DNA of 64,000 nucleotides from Duodenibacillus sp. (GTDB lineage: Bacteria; Pseudomonadota; Gammaproteobacteria; Burkholderiales; Burkholderiaceae_F), in contig JAGBZO010000045.1 of the NCBI GenBank assembly GCA_017628205.1, positions 62,001 through 126,000 on the forward strand, read 5' to 3'. A model generated the notes under the pieces. It made no database searches, was not told the DNA's origin, and was given only the letters and a program-made list of their open reading frames with translations. The position numbers were made by a program, and so were the translations under genes. Below are positions 16,846 to 26,352 of the stretch, one piece after another. Each line of letters opens with the position of its first letter. Within the stretch, counting starts at the first letter, position 1.

Positions 16846-17706
16846 TTACGCGCGCGACGCCCGGCCGTGAATCATCGTGTAGATGCCGGCAACGAGAATG
16901 GCGCCGCCGACGATGTTGCCCAAGGTGACGGGGATCAGGTTGTCAACGAAGAAGTTAGACCAGGAGGCGGTCAAAGCAACGGCGTCGCCCGATTCAACCA
17001 AAGCCAAATAGCGAGGATCGGAACCGGCAAAGATGGCGGCGGGCACGAAGAACATGTTGGCCACGCAGTGTTCCATCCCCATGGCGACGAAGGCCATGGT
17101 CGGGAACCACATCGCCATGATCTTGCCCGCACCGTCTTTGACGGCGTAACTGGCGTAGACGGCGATGCAAACGAGCCAGTTGCAACCGACGGCGCGCCAG
17201 AAGGCCGCGTCAAAGCTCAAATGCGTTTTGCCGTTGGCAAGAGCGACCAAGCTGCTGGCCCACGGCATGGTGGTCGTGCCGTTTTGATTGACACTGTCGA
17301 AAATCAACCCGGACGCATAGACCATGCAGTAGGCGACGAACAAGGCGCCGACGAAATTGCCGAGCCAAGCCCAGAGCCCCGACAGGAAGGCTTGTTTGCC
17401 GGAGATTTCTTTGCGATAGATGGCCGAAGCCAATGTCATGCAGTTGCCGGTAAACAAGTCGGCGCCGCACAACACGACGAGCATGAGACCGACAGGGAAG
17501 ACGGCGGCAAAGACAAATTTGCCGAAGCTGCCCCATACGTCCCAGGGGAGAGCCAAGCCGCAGCGAATGGCCAGAAAGCCACCCAAGGCGATGTACGCCC
17601 CGGCCAGGACCGTTAGTCCTAGCGTTGAGAGAGGCCGTTGTTGCGTACGGGCGATACCGTTGGAGACGCTTTTGACCAGGAGGTCGGCGGGTCCGAGAGT
17701 TGTCAT
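16846..17706 (-). CDS. formate/nitrite transporter (FNT) family channel
   Basis: 286 residues from the ATG at 17706 (AAGAGG eight bases upstream). FNT proteins are pentameric inner-membrane channels for formate, nitrite or hydrosulfide. About six membrane segments are visible. Family hallmarks: the LFTGN loop with the gating threonine, GCNWLVCIAVYAS, and GMEHCVANMFFVP with the central histidine (His209 of FocA). Sequence does not tell formate from nitrite. A 5' leader with two hairpins lies upstream, divergent from mutY. Confidence 0.93.
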   Translation of the reverse strand: MTTLGPADLLVKSVSNGIARTQQRPLSTLGLTVLAGAYIALGGFLAIRCGLALPWDVWGSFGKFVFAAVFPVGLMLVVLCGADLFTGNCMTLASAIYRKEISGKQAFLSGLWAWLGNFVGALFVAYCMVYASGLIFDSVNQNGTTTMPWASSLVALANGKTHLSFDAAFWRAVGCNWLVCIAVYASYAVKDGAGKIMAMWFPTMAFVAMGMEHCVANMFFVPAAIFAGSDPRYLALVESGDAVALTASWSNFFVDNLIPVTLGNIVGGAILVAGIYTMIHGRASRA

Positions 17707-17778
17707 GAAAATACCTCTTAAAGAGAATAACAAAAATAACGAAAAGACCAAATAACAAAATTAATTAAGTGTACCTTG

Positions 17779-17822
17779 GACAGGGGTGCAAATCACCCTC
17801 CGAAAGAGTTAGGACTCTCGGT
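17779..17822 (-). promoter_or_regulatory. structured leader between FNT gene and mutY
   Basis: Two adjacent hairpins are visible: GGGTG-ATTTG-CACCC (about 17783-17798), and CCGAGAGT-CCTA-ACTCTTTCGG read on the minus strand (about 17800-17821, with a two-base bulge). They would lie in the first 50 bases of an FNT transcript if it starts near 17825, after the TATACA-like -10 at about 17830. I do not recognise a known riboswitch. It could equally be in the mutY leader. Confidence 0.35.
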
Positions 17823-17916
17823 TGGCGAATGTATAAAAAGCCGATGTCGGAGCTGAATCAAAGCAGGCAGGTAAAACATCTCAGGTACAATGAAAAGCGT
17901 TTTGAAAGAGGCCGAT

Positions 17917-18936
17917 ATGACCGTGTTCCACACTCCGAATTTCACTCCGTCAACTTTGTTGATCGAATGGCAAAAGCAGTTCGGTCGCCATGGTTTGCCA
18001 TGGATGGTCAAGGACGCGTATTGCCGGTGGATCTCGGAAATCATGCTGCAACAAACGCAGGTATCGGTGGTCAAAGACTACTATGCGCGCTTTATGGAGG
18101 CATTCCCGACGATTGACGTTTTGGCTCGCGCCCCCGAAGAGGACGTCATGCGTTTGTGGGCGGGGTTGGGGTATTACACGCGCGCACGCAACCTGCACGC
18201 TTGCGCGAAAGTCATCGTCGAACGGTTTGGCGGGAAGTTGCCGCAAACCGTGGAACAACTGGAGTCTTTGCCCGGTATCGGACGCAGTACGGCCGGAGCG
18301 ATCGCCAGTTTCGCCTATGACGTGCCCGCGCCGATTTTGGACGGAAACGTCAAACGCGTGTTTTCGCGCTTGGTTCGATACGAAGGCGCCGTCGGCTTGG
18401 CCGCAACGGAAAAGTATTTGTGGCAACTGGCCTACGCGTGGGTGCCTGAAAAAGAGACGGGAACCTACAACCAGGCATTGATGGATTTGGGAGCGACGGT
18501 GTGTACGCGTACCCGGCCTCAATGCGAGCGCTGTCCGCTCAAGCAGCAGTGTGCGGCCCGCGCGGTCGGAGACGCGCATCGTTTTCCGGTTCGTCGTCCG
18601 AAGAAGCCGGTGCCGACGCGAAGCGCCGTCATGATGCTGTGGTGTTCCAGTGAGGGCGTTTGGCTGGAACCTCGAACGGGCAAAGGCGTTTGGCGCGGGT
18701 TGATGAGTTTGCCCGAAGTCCAAGAACCCGTCGGCGCGCCGTTTGTCACGTTCTCTCACGTGTTTTCCCATTACGAATTGAAAGCGACGGTCTGTCGCCA
18801 ATGGGTGGAGGCGACGAGTCGACCTACACCGAACGGACGATGGGTCAACGCACGGGACTTGCCCTCGGTCGCCTTGCCTGCGCCTATTGAAAAGTTGCTG
18901 AAACTGCACGCCGACGTTTTGTTTGCAGTCGTTTGA
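17917..18936 (+). CDS. mutY: adenine DNA glycosylase MutY
   Basis: 339 residues from the ATG at 17917, favoured over the ATG nine codons upstream because AAGAGG stands just before it. MutY removes adenine opposite 8-oxoguanine. The catalytic Glu lies in SEIMLQQTQV, the helix-hairpin-helix is LPGIGRSTAGAIASFAY, the catalytic Asp is in ILDGNVKRV, and the [4Fe-4S] ligands are C-X6-C-X2-C-X5-C in CTRTRPQCERCPLKQQC. A C-terminal NUDIX-like domain follows (GVWRGLMSLPE). Probably cotranscribed with the exporter gene 14 bases downstream. Confidence 0.95.
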   Translation: MTVFHTPNFTPSTLLIEWQKQFGRHGLPWMVKDAYCRWISEIMLQQTQVSVVKDYYARFMEAFPTIDVLARAPEEDVMRLWAGLGYYTRARNLHACAKVIVERFGGKLPQTVEQLESLPGIGRSTAGAIASFAYDVPAPILDGNVKRVFSRLVRYEGAVGLAATEKYLWQLAYAWVPEKETGTYNQALMDLGATVCTRTRPQCERCPLKQQCAARAVGDAHRFPVRRPKKPVPTRSAVMMLWCSSEGVWLEPRTGKGVWRGLMSLPEVQEPVGAPFVTFSHVFSHYELKATVCRQWVEATSRPTPNGRWVNARDLPSVALPAPIEKLLKLHADVLFAVV

Positions 18937-18950
18937 AAAAGGATTGACGA

Positions 18951-19745
18951 ATGCTTGAACTGGCTCAGTTTGTATTGATCGGTCTTGGCATCGGCACGTT
19001 CGGCTCCTTGGTCGGATTGGGCGGGGGGCTGATTATGGTGCCTTTGTTTATGCTGACCATGATGCCGCCCAATGGGGGAACCTTCACGACGGTTCAACAG
19101 GTTGTCGGAACCAGTTTGTTCGGCGTGTTGCTCAACGCGATTTCAGGGAGCTGGGCCTATGTTCGGCAACGACGGCTGATGTTGCGCGCCGCCGTCCCGT
19201 TTGCTCTGGCAACGATTCCCGGAGCTTTTATGGGAAGCTTTGTGTCCAAGTGGTTTACCGGTCCCGTTTTTTCGATTGCTTTCGGTACGGTGTTGGGACT
19301 GCTCGGCCTGTTCATGTATGCCCGTTCTCGTCGGGCCAAGCCGAGTCAAACCTGCGAGGATTTCGATCCCGAAACGTTTTCTTTCCCGATGGGACGAGGT
19401 GTCGGTTGGTCATTTGTCATCGGGTTTCTATCGTCAATTTTCGGTATCGGCGGAGGCGTGATTCACGTGCCGATGATGATAATCGCTCTCGGATTTCCGG
19501 CGCATGTTGCCGTAGCGACTTCGACGTTTGTGTTGATGATCAGCTCGGTTGTCGGCGTGATCGGACACGCCTGGTTGGATCATATCGTTTGGTTGCCTGC
19601 CGTTGCTGTCGGAGGCGGTGCGATTGTCGGCGCGCAAATTGGGGCGCACTTGTCTAAAAAGAGCAAGCCCAAAGTGCTGATGTTGATATTGTCGCTGGTG
19701 ATGCTCTGCGTAGGCGCTCTGTTGATTTGGCGCGGAGTGGCTTAA
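18951..19745 (+). CDS. TauE/SafE (TSUP) family membrane exporter
   Basis: 264 residues, start preceded by AAAAGGA. Mostly hydrophobic with about eight membrane segments in two repeated halves; each half starts with the family's glycine-rich turn (GTFGSLVGLGGGLIMVPLF and SSIFGIGGGVIHVPMM). TSUP proteins move small organic or sulfur anions (sulfite, sulfoacetate, thiosulfate) across the inner membrane; the substrate here is unknown. It follows mutY closely and converges with rapZ. Confidence 0.9.
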   Translation: MLELAQFVLIGLGIGTFGSLVGLGGGLIMVPLFMLTMMPPNGGTFTTVQQVVGTSLFGVLLNAISGSWAYVRQRRLMLRAAVPFALATIPGAFMGSFVSKWFTGPVFSIAFGTVLGLLGLFMYARSRRAKPSQTCEDFDPETFSFPMGRGVGWSFVIGFLSSIFGIGGGVIHVPMMIIALGFPAHVAVATSTFVLMISSVVGVIGHAWLDHIVWLPAVAVGGGAIVGAQIGAHLSKKSKPKVLMLILSLVMLCVGALLIWRGVA

Positions 19746-19767
19746 CAACCGAGCGCCCTACACGGCG

Positions 19768-20667
19768 TCACCGGGTCTGGGAGATGTTTTTCTGTTGCGC
19801 CATCTGGCGGTGACGCAAAACGACGTTGGTCGTTTGATGGAATCGTTTGGCCAATTGTTCGGCGACGTAGACGCTGCGATGCTGACCGCCGGTGCAACCG
19901 ATGGCGATCGTCAGATAATGACGGTTTTGAGCCTCGTACGACGGCAACCAACGCCGAATAAACTGCTCGATGTCCTTGAGCATGGCCTGCGCTTGCTCGC
20001 TCTTATCCAAAAACTCGGCGACGGGCGCGTCCTGTCCGGTAAAGGGACGCAAGGCGGGATCGTAATACGGGTTGGGAAGGTTGCGCACGTCGTAGACCAA
20101 ATCGGCGGCGACGGGAATGCCGCGCTTGAACGCAAAACTTTCGAAGGCGACGGTCATCAACGAGCGCGGGGCGTCGGCAAATTGACGAACCCAATCGCGC
20201 AAGGTGTTGGGCAAAAGTCCGGACGTGTCGATGACGTGGGCGCCTCGTGCGGAGGCCGCCAACAAATCGCGTTCTTTGTCAATGGCCTCGGCCAAGGTAA
20301 CGCCGATTACGCCGGAAATGTTCGGTACCGACAAAGGATGTCGACGGCGGGTTTCGGAGTAGCGTTGGATCAACGCGGGGGTGGAGGCGGTCAGAAACAA
20401 CGCGCGAACGTCCCAACCGCGCTCGCAGAGCAATCCCACTTGTTTTTCCAAAGCGGCGGAGGTCGTTTGGCTGCGGGCGTCGATGGCAACGGCAATATGG
20501 TTGCGGTCGTGTTCGCGCAAGTGCTCGACGACGGAACTGAGAAATTCGGCGGGGAGATTGTCCACGCAATAGTAGCCGCTGTCTTCAAGCTGACGAATGG
20601 CGATGGATTTGCCCGATCCGGACAAGCCGGTGACGATGATCAGGCGTAATGCAGGGTCATTGTGCAT
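19768..20667 (-). CDS. rapZ: RNase adapter/nucleotide-binding protein RapZ
   Basis: 299 residues. In enterobacteria RapZ binds GlmZ RNA and guides RNase E, controlling glucosamine-6-phosphate synthase. The Walker A is GLSGSGKS (14-21). The C-terminal RNA-binding domain contains GCTGGQHRSVYVAEQLAKR. Last gene of the rpoN-ptsN-rapZ group. In many betaproteobacteria hprK lies between ptsN and rapZ; here it is absent. Confidence 0.96.
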   Translation of the reverse strand: MHNDPALRLIIVTGLSGSGKSIAIRQLEDSGYYCVDNLPAEFLSSVVEHLREHDRNHIAVAIDARSQTTSAALEKQVGLLCERGWDVRALFLTASTPALIQRYSETRRRHPLSVPNISGVIGVTLAEAIDKERDLLAASARGAHVIDTSGLLPNTLRDWVRQFADAPRSLMTVAFESFAFKRGIPVAADLVYDVRNLPNPYYDPALRPFTGQDAPVAEFLDKSEQAQAMLKDIEQFIRRWLPSYEAQNRHYLTIAIGCTGGQHRSVYVAEQLAKRFHQTTNVVLRHRQMAQQKNISQTR

Positions 20668-20706
20668 AGGAAAACTCTTGAGAGAAAAACACGGCCCGTC
20701 GAGTAC

Positions 20707-21207
20707 TCAATTTTCTTCGGACGTTTCGTCGTTTGTGTCGTCCGTTGACTCCGGAGGATTCCATCCTCCAATCAACTGGCACAGTTCCATGGGCGTTTTT
20801 GCGGTTAGCAACTTGTCCTTGAAATCTCGATCTTGCAACATCGTGGCAACTTGACGCAGAACGTCCAAATAATTCTCGGCATCGTTTTGCGGAATGGCAA
20901 TGACAAAAAAGAGACGCGCCATACGATTGTCGATCGAGCCCATTTCCACGGTGGAGCGGGTGCGCAAGATGGCAACGGCCATCTCGTCGATTCCTTCGAT
21001 GCGCCCGTGAGGAATGGCAACGCTGCCACCGACGCAGGTGCTGCCCAGTCGTTCCCGCGCGTTCAAAGCGTCGAACACGGCTTGATGGCTGATGCCAACG
21101 TTCTTTTCCAATAACAAGGCGGCTTCTTCGAACACGCGCTTGCGGCTTGACAAGTCCAAATCAAGCGCGACGCTGTCCAAAGTCAACAATGAGGCGACGG
21201 TATTCAT
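20707..21207 (-). CDS. ptsN: PTS-Ntr EIIA protein PtsN
   Basis: 166 residues. A regulatory EIIA of the nitrogen-related PTS that takes phosphate from NPr and influences potassium transport and sigma-54-linked functions in other bacteria. The phosphorylated His67 is in VAIPHGRI. The core domain ends near residue 150; an acidic tail follows (ESTDDTNDETSEEN). It lies 68 bases after rpoN and 39 before rapZ, without hpf or hprK. Confidence 0.95.
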   Translation of the reverse strand: MNTVASLLTLDSVALDLDLSSRKRVFEEAALLLEKNVGISHQAVFDALNARERLGSTCVGGSVAIPHGRIEGIDEMAVAILRTRSTVEMGSIDNRMARLFFVIAIPQNDAENYLDVLRQVATMLQDRDFKDKLLTAKTPMELCQLIGGWNPPESTDDTNDETSEEN

Positions 21208-21275
21208 GGGGTTGTAACGTACATTTTTTCGCTACTTTAGTCGAAAGCGATTGAAAAAGTAAAGCCCATTACGGG

Positions 21276-22718
21276 TTAGACGGAACGTTTGCGCAAGGAC
21301 TTTGGCGCGATATTTTCCATTTCCCGATACTTGGCCACCGTTCGGCGGGCCAATTCAATGCCTTCTTTTTGCAATAGCTCGGCCAGTGCGGCGTCCGACA
21401 GGGGTTTGTTCGGATTTTCATTGGCAATCAGCTCTTTGATTCGACGACGCGCCGCCATGGAGCTGACACTCGAGCCGTCTTGACCGGCCAGCGAACTGGT
21501 AAAGAAATACTTGAGTTCGAAGGTGCCTTGCGGGCATTGCAGGTATTTGTCCGCCGTCGCTCGACTGACGGTCGATTCGGCAATTTGCAACTGATCGGCA
21601 ACACCGCGCAAGGTCATCGGCACCAGGGCGGACGGTCCGTGTTCAAAAAAGCTCGATTGCAGACGCACGATGGTTTGCGCCACACTGATCAGCGTCGAGA
21701 AGCGATGCTCGAGACTATGAATCAGCGTGCGCGCTTGCGTGGCCTTTTGACGCCATTCGTTTTCTCCGTCAACCGAGAGTTTGGCCTGCGCGAGCATGTC
21801 GAAATAGGTCTGGTTAAAGCGCAGAGGAGGAACGGTTTGCGGATTGATTTCGGCTTGCCATCCGGCTGCGGTTTTGGAGACCAAAATATCGGGAATGATA
21901 TAGCCGCAATGTGCGGTGACGGCAAAGGCAGCCGTCGGACGCGGATTGAGCGTGCCAATCAGCGAACAGGCTTTTTGCACCGTTTCTTCCTTACTCGCGC
22001 AGCAGCGGGCCAACGCCTTGAAATCGTGACGAGCCAGAACGTCGGGGTACGACTCGAGAATCGTCGAGGCCAATTGTGCCAAGCCGTCTTCGTCGGGATT
22101 GAGCTGGGCGTGACGATGCAGTTGCAGAACGAGCGATTGAGTGCGAGAGAAAGCGCCGATGCCGCACGGCTCGAGACTTTGTATCGTTTCCAGGGCGAGC
22201 TGCCAAAGGGAGAGATCCGCATGAATGGGACATTCGGCGATCAAGTTCTCGAAGGTGTCGTCGAACAACCCGTCGTCGTTGAGATTGCCGATCAACCAGG
22301 CGACGAGTTGCTTTTGATCCTCTGACACGGACAAGCAGCCAAGTTGCTGCAAAAGAGAGTCGGTCAGCGAGAGATGATTGGCAAGGCCGTCGTATTCGCC
22401 CGGCAACTCCGACTCGATTTGTCCGATTGTTTCTGACCAAGACAACGCAGAAGGACTGCGCCCGAAATCGGCTTGAATGCCGACGGGGACGTCAAAGGGC
22501 ATGGCTTCCACTTCGATGTTCGGTTGCTCTTGAACAACCCCCGGATCAAAGGCTTCGTCTTCAAGTTCGAGCAAGGGGTTCAGCGCCAACTCGGAGTCGA
22601 CATGCAGAAGCAATTCCGTACTCGACAGTTGCAACAAGGCCAACGCCTGACGCAACGAAGGCGTCAATGTCAAGCGTTGACCTTGGGTTTGGCGTAGAGA
22701 CGAAGTCAGAACAGTCAT
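21276..22718 (-). CDS. rpoN: RNA polymerase sigma-54 factor
   Basis: 480 residues. The N-terminal region I is glutamine/leucine-rich (SLRQTQGQRLTLTPSLRQAL), needed for activator response. The acidic region II, core-binding region and DNA-binding HTH follow. The RpoN box ARRTVAKYRE is intact at 457-466 and the HTH GVADQLQIAESTVSRATADK is seen around residue 370-390. Its ATG shares one base with the lptB stop, so it is translationally coupled to LPS transport genes. Confidence 0.97.
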   Translation of the reverse strand: MTVLTSSLRQTQGQRLTLTPSLRQALALLQLSSTELLLHVDSELALNPLLELEDEAFDPGVVQEQPNIEVEAMPFDVPVGIQADFGRSPSALSWSETIGQIESELPGEYDGLANHLSLTDSLLQQLGCLSVSEDQKQLVAWLIGNLNDDGLFDDTFENLIAECPIHADLSLWQLALETIQSLEPCGIGAFSRTQSLVLQLHRHAQLNPDEDGLAQLASTILESYPDVLARHDFKALARCCASKEETVQKACSLIGTLNPRPTAAFAVTAHCGYIIPDILVSKTAAGWQAEINPQTVPPLRFNQTYFDMLAQAKLSVDGENEWRQKATQARTLIHSLEHRFSTLISVAQTIVRLQSSFFEHGPSALVPMTLRGVADQLQIAESTVSRATADKYLQCPQGTFELKYFFTSSLAGQDGSSVSSMAARRRIKELIANENPNKPLSDAALAELLQKEGIELARRTVAKYREMENIAPKSLRKRSV

Positions 22719-23470
22719 TACATGCGGAAGTCTTCACCCAAATAGATCTTGCGGACCGATTCGTCGGCAATGATTTCTTCGGGGGTTCCATCGGCCAATA
22801 CGACGCCCGCATTGATAATGTAGGCGTGATCGCAAATGCCAAGAGTTTCTCGAACGTTGTGGTCGGTAATGAGCACGCCGATACCGCGATCCTTGAGGAA
22901 ACGCACGATACGTTGAATTTCAATCACGGCGATCGGGTCGACGCCGGCAAACGGTTCGTCCAAAAGAATGAAACGCGGATTGGCCGCCAACGCGCGGGCG
23001 ATTTCCGTACGACGGCGTTCGCCGCCGGAAAGGGACAGCGCCATGTTCGTGCGGATGTGGTTGATCTGCAATTCGTTGAGCAACGAATTGAGACGTTTCT
23101 CAATTTCGGCCTTTCCAAGCGGCTTGCCTTCGGGCGTAACCTGCAACTCGAGAATCGAGCGGATATTGTCTTCTACACTCAAGCGACGAAAGACGCTAGC
23201 CTCTTGAGGCAGATAGCTGACGCCCAATCGCGCACGCTTGAAAATCGGCAAATGCGTAATCGACTCGTCGTCGAGTTCGATCGAACCGCCATTGGGCGGA
23301 ACAAGCCCGACAACCATGTAAAAGGTGGTAGTCTTGCCGGCGCCGTTGGGGCCGAGCAGGCCGATCACTTGACCGCTTTGAACGCTCAACGAAACGTCAC
23401 GTACGACCTGTCGCGAACCGTAACGCTTCATCAAGCCGGTCGCCTTCAGTGTATGAATAGTTTGAGTCAC
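22718..23470 (-). CDS. lptB: LPS export ABC transporter ATPase LptB
   Basis: 250 residues. It powers extraction of LPS from the inner membrane with LptFG. Walker A is GPNGAGKTT (40-48), Q-loop Gln88, signature LSGGE (146-150), Walker B FILLDE (166-171), and H-loop in LITDHNVRE. It starts 14 bases after lptA and shares one base with rpoN. LptFG are not in this window. Confidence 0.97.
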   Translation of the reverse strand: MTQTIHTLKATGLMKRYGSRQVVRDVSLSVQSGQVIGLLGPNGAGKTTTFYMVVGLVPPNGGSIELDDESITHLPIFKRARLGVSYLPQEASVFRRLSVEDNIRSILELQVTPEGKPLGKAEIEKRLNSLLNELQINHIRTNMALSLSGGERRRTEIARALAANPRFILLDEPFAGVDPIAVIEIQRIVRFLKDRGIGVLITDHNVRETLGICDHAYIINAGVVLADGTPEEIIADESVRKIYLGEDFRM

Positions 23471-23484
23471 AGCTGTCCTTTGTT

Positions 23485-24105
23485 TTAGTTCAAGCGAGTG
23501 CTCGTGCTCATCGGAGCAGTGTCTTTTTGCTGAGGAGCAGCGGCGGGTTTTTTAGCGTCCGCTTTGTTGCGGGGAGCCAAAACGGTCGATACGCGCGTCT
23601 TCTTTCCGTCGACGGTGGTGCCGACCACCTTCGAGCGGGCTTTTCGCAAGTCGTAAACGATATGATCGCCCGAGGAAGAGTCTTTGACCAGGCCGTTTTC
23701 ACTGCGGGCCAACTTGGCCGCTTTGGTCAACGTGATGGTGTCGGTACGTTCGTCGTAAACGGCGACAAGGCTGCTGGCATGAATCCATTCTTCAACGCCG
23801 GGCACCTTGGGGTCGCGTCGTTCTTTCATGCGAACGGGATTGCCGGTCACGGTTAACGTACGGTAACCCTCGGGGCTGATGCGCAGGGTTAATTTGTCGC
23901 CGAGTAGCTCCATTGTTCCCTGATGCACTTCAACGGCACCCGTGTAAGTGGCGACCTGACGAATTTCGTCACCGTGGAATTCATGCGCTTGAATTTCGAT
24001 CGGCTTGCTTCGGTCGGCCGTTTCCGCCTGTGCTTGCACGGCGACAAACGGCAAAGCGATAGCCAAAGCTAAATAAACAGACTTTTTCACCACAAACATC
24101 CTCAT
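23485..24105 (-). CDS. lptA: periplasmic LPS bridge protein LptA
   Basis: 206 residues. A Sec signal peptide of about 27 residues ends in AVQAQA. The OstA/LptA beta-jellyroll follows ([26 protein letters not shown]). LptA forms the bridge that carries LPS from LptC to LptD. The tail is basic and Ala/Lys-rich (residues about 180-206), an unstructured extension. The ATG shares one base with the lptC stop. Confidence 0.94.
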   Translation of the reverse strand: MRMFVVKKSVYLALAIALPFVAVQAQAETADRSKPIEIQAHEFHGDEIRQVATYTGAVEVHQGTMELLGDKLTLRISPEGYRTLTVTGNPVRMKERRDPKVPGVEEWIHASSLVAVYDERTDTITLTKAAKLARSENGLVKDSSSGDHIVYDLRKARSKVVGTTVDGKKTRVSTVLAPRNKADAKKPAAAPQQKDTAPMSTSTRLN

Positions 24106-24683
24106 TAATTCCGGGGAATCACGCTGGTGCGTACATTATTATGGATTTGGACCGTTCGATCAACGTGATCCATCGTCATTCCGACGCCGGTCGTCACGTC
24201 CGAGCCGCTGACTATACGAACAGGAGCGTCGGTTTCAAGTCGGTTCGTATCGGGAAAGACCGTCACGTGCGTCGTCGTAAAGCTCATGGGTGCGTGTTCT
24301 TTGTCGCCGGCTCGGGTGACATGCACGTTGCCGGAGAAAAGAATGGATTGACCGTTGTCCGTGCTCACGCCGGTATCGGCAACCGCTTTGAGCTGCGGCT
24401 CGTCGGCCCGCAAGGTCACCATGCGCGGCTTGACAGAGTTCATGCGTCCGTCGTTGAAGTGTTCGGCGTACTCCGCGAACAGGCGGCGCTTTGCCGTGCC
24501 ATCGGCTTCAAACTCCGTGACGACCAAGTCGCGCGCCACGAAATCGGGAGATCCCGCATGGGTTTGCGATTTATAGGTCGACATGTCGGTGCGAACCGCA
24601 TAGTAGTAGGAAGCGCCGATCAGGAGAACCAGCAGACCGATACCGAGCAAGGCGGCGAAACGATCTCGCATGTGAACTTTCAT
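24105..24683 (-). CDS. lptC: LPS export protein LptC
   Basis: 192 residues. One N-terminal membrane segment (FAALLGIGLLVLLIGASYYY) anchors a periplasmic jellyroll domain (PDFVARDLVVTEFEADGTAK). LptC passes LPS from LptBFG to LptA. Its start shares one base with the kdsC stop (TGATG) and its stop shares one with lptA (TAATG). Confidence 0.94.
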   Translation of the reverse strand: MKVHMRDRFAALLGIGLLVLLIGASYYYAVRTDMSTYKSQTHAGSPDFVARDLVVTEFEADGTAKRRLFAEYAEHFNDGRMNSVKPRMVTLRADEPQLKAVADTGVSTDNGQSILFSGNVHVTRAGDKEHAPMSFTTTHVTVFPDTNRLETDAPVRIVSGSDVTTGVGMTMDHVDRTVQIHNNVRTSVIPRN

Positions 24684-25225
24684 CAGCTCATGTCCTCACG
24701 AATGTAACGCTCTTGCACCATCTCGTCCCATTTTTCCTGTTCGGTCAAAATCAATTCGGCCAAACTGCGAACGGCACCGTTGCCCCCGTTGCAAGGAGAC
24801 GTCCAGTGCGCCAGATGCTTGATGGCGGGATTGGCGTCGGCGGGAATAGCGGCCAGCCCAGCGTGATACAGGACGGGAATGTCGGGAACGTCATCGCCCA
24901 TATAAGCGCATTCTTCTTCTGTAACGCCGTGTTCCTGCAACAATACGCGCCAAGCATCGGTCTTGAAGAGCTTGCCTTGAGAAACGGACGTGATGCCGAG
25001 TTCGGCGCAACGAGCGGCCGTTTGCTTGGAGATGCGACCGGTCAGAATGGCGACGGGAATGCCGGCGCCCTGGAGCATTTTGATACCCAGGCCGTCTCGG
25101 ACATGAAATCGTTTGACGGACTCGCCGTTTTCACCGGTCCAAATGGATCCGTCGGTCATGACACCGTCGATATCCAGAACCACCAAACGGATGCGCTTTG
25201 CGCGTTCGGAAACAGATAAGGTCAT
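24683..25225 (-). CDS. kdsC: Kdo-8-phosphate phosphatase KdsC
   Basis: 180 residues, a small HAD-family enzyme without a large cap. Nucleophile Asp18 and acid Asp20 lie in LDIDGVMTDG. It hydrolyses 3-deoxy-D-manno-octulosonate 8-phosphate to Kdo. YMGDDVPDIPVL is the third HAD motif. The ATG shares a base with the kdsD stop. Confidence 0.96.
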   Translation of the reverse strand: MTLSVSERAKRIRLVVLDIDGVMTDGSIWTGENGESVKRFHVRDGLGIKMLQGAGIPVAILTGRISKQTAARCAELGITSVSQGKLFKTDAWRVLLQEHGVTEEECAYMGDDVPDIPVLYHAGLAAIPADANPAIKHLAHWTSPCNGGNGAVRSLAELILTEQEKWDEMVQERYIREDMS

Positions 25226-26211
25226 TAGATCACCTTGGCGGTCATGAGATCGTGAATATGCAAAGCACCGATCAATCGATCGTTTTCGTCAACGACGAGC
25301 AGCTGGTTGATCAGCTTGGAATCCATCAGCTTGGCGGCGACGACGGCCATTTCATGAGAACGAATGGTCGCGGGCGAGCGGGTCATTACGTCTTCAATCA
25401 TCAGACTGCGAATGTCGCCGTGAGTCTCGATCAAGCGACGCAGATCCCCTTCGGTAAAAATGCCGCTGACTTGAGCTTGATCGTTGATTACGGCCGTCAT
25501 GCCGATGTGCTTTTTCGTAATTTCACGCACGGCATCGAGAACGGTGATGCCTTCCTTCACGCAGGGAATTGCGTCGCCCGAACGCATGACGTCGCGAACG
25601 TGAGTCAACAAACGACGACCCAAGGCTCCGCCGGGATGAGAACGAGCGAAATCTTCTTTAGTAAATCCCTTGGCGTGCATGCAAGCAACGGCCAATGCGT
25701 CGCCCATGGCCAACGTGGCCGTCGTGGAAGCCGTCGGGGCCAGATTCAGGGGGCAGGCTTCATGCTCGACGCAGACGTTCAGATTGACGTCCGCGTGCAG
25801 AGAAAGCGCGCTTTGCGGATTGCCGGTTAACGTAATGAGCTTGGCGCCTTCCCGCTTGATGACGGGAATGATGGTCAACAATTCGGCCGTGGTGCCGGAG
25901 TAGGATATACCGATGACGACATCGTCGCCCGTGATCATGCCCAAATCGCCGTGAGCGGCTTCGGCCGCATGCACGAAGAAGGCGGGCGTACCGGTCGAAG
26001 CCAGCGTGGCGGCCAGTTTGCAACCGATATGACCTGATTTACCAACGCCGCTTACAACCACTCGACCTTTGCAGTTCAACAACAGATCGACGGCGCGAGC
26101 AAAGTGCGCTTCATCTAACGTATCGCAGAGGGTTTCAACGGCTTTGGCTTCACGTAACAAGACTTCTCGACCGAGCTCGATGGCTCCGGCCACATCCAGA
26201 ACATATGTCAT
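25225..26211 (-). CDS. kdsD: arabinose-5-phosphate isomerase KdsD
   Basis: 328 residues. A SIS isomerase domain (GRVVVSGVGKSGHIGCKLAATLASTG region, EAAHGDLGMI with the catalytic residues) is followed by two CBS domains (from about residue 205 and 270). It makes D-arabinose-5-phosphate from ribulose-5-phosphate for Kdo synthesis. First gene of a minus-strand run kdsD-kdsC-lptC-lptA-lptB-rpoN-ptsN-rapZ whose promoter should lie in 26212-26290. Confidence 0.96.
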   Translation of the reverse strand: MTYVLDVAGAIELGREVLLREAKAVETLCDTLDEAHFARAVDLLLNCKGRVVVSGVGKSGHIGCKLAATLASTGTPAFFVHAAEAAHGDLGMITGDDVVIGISYSGTTAELLTIIPVIKREGAKLITLTGNPQSALSLHADVNLNVCVEHEACPLNLAPTASTTATLAMGDALAVACMHAKGFTKEDFARSHPGGALGRRLLTHVRDVMRSGDAIPCVKEGITVLDAVREITKKHIGMTAVINDQAQVSGIFTEGDLRRLIETHGDIRSLMIEDVMTRSPATIRSHEMAVVAAKLMDSKLINQLLVVDENDRLIGALHIHDLMTAKVI

Positions 26212-26290
26212 AGCAATTCAGCGGCACAAGAGGGGGGATAGATAAACCTACATTGTAGCAAGCACAAACAATTCGCTGTGTCGGCACAAT

Positions 26291-26332
26291 GAAAAAGCCT
26301 CGAAACTTTCGGTAGAAAGCTCGAGGCTTTTC
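26291..26332 (-). terminator. terminator after the mscS-type gene
   Basis: AAAAGCCTCGA / TCGAGGCTTTT stem (26293-26303 with 26321-26331) with a second small stem CTTTC-GGTA-GAAAG inside it, flanked by A and T tracts. It lies 21 bases past the stop of the channel gene. Confidence 0.8.
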
Positions 26333-26352
26333 GTTGTTGATGTCGGGCGTGC

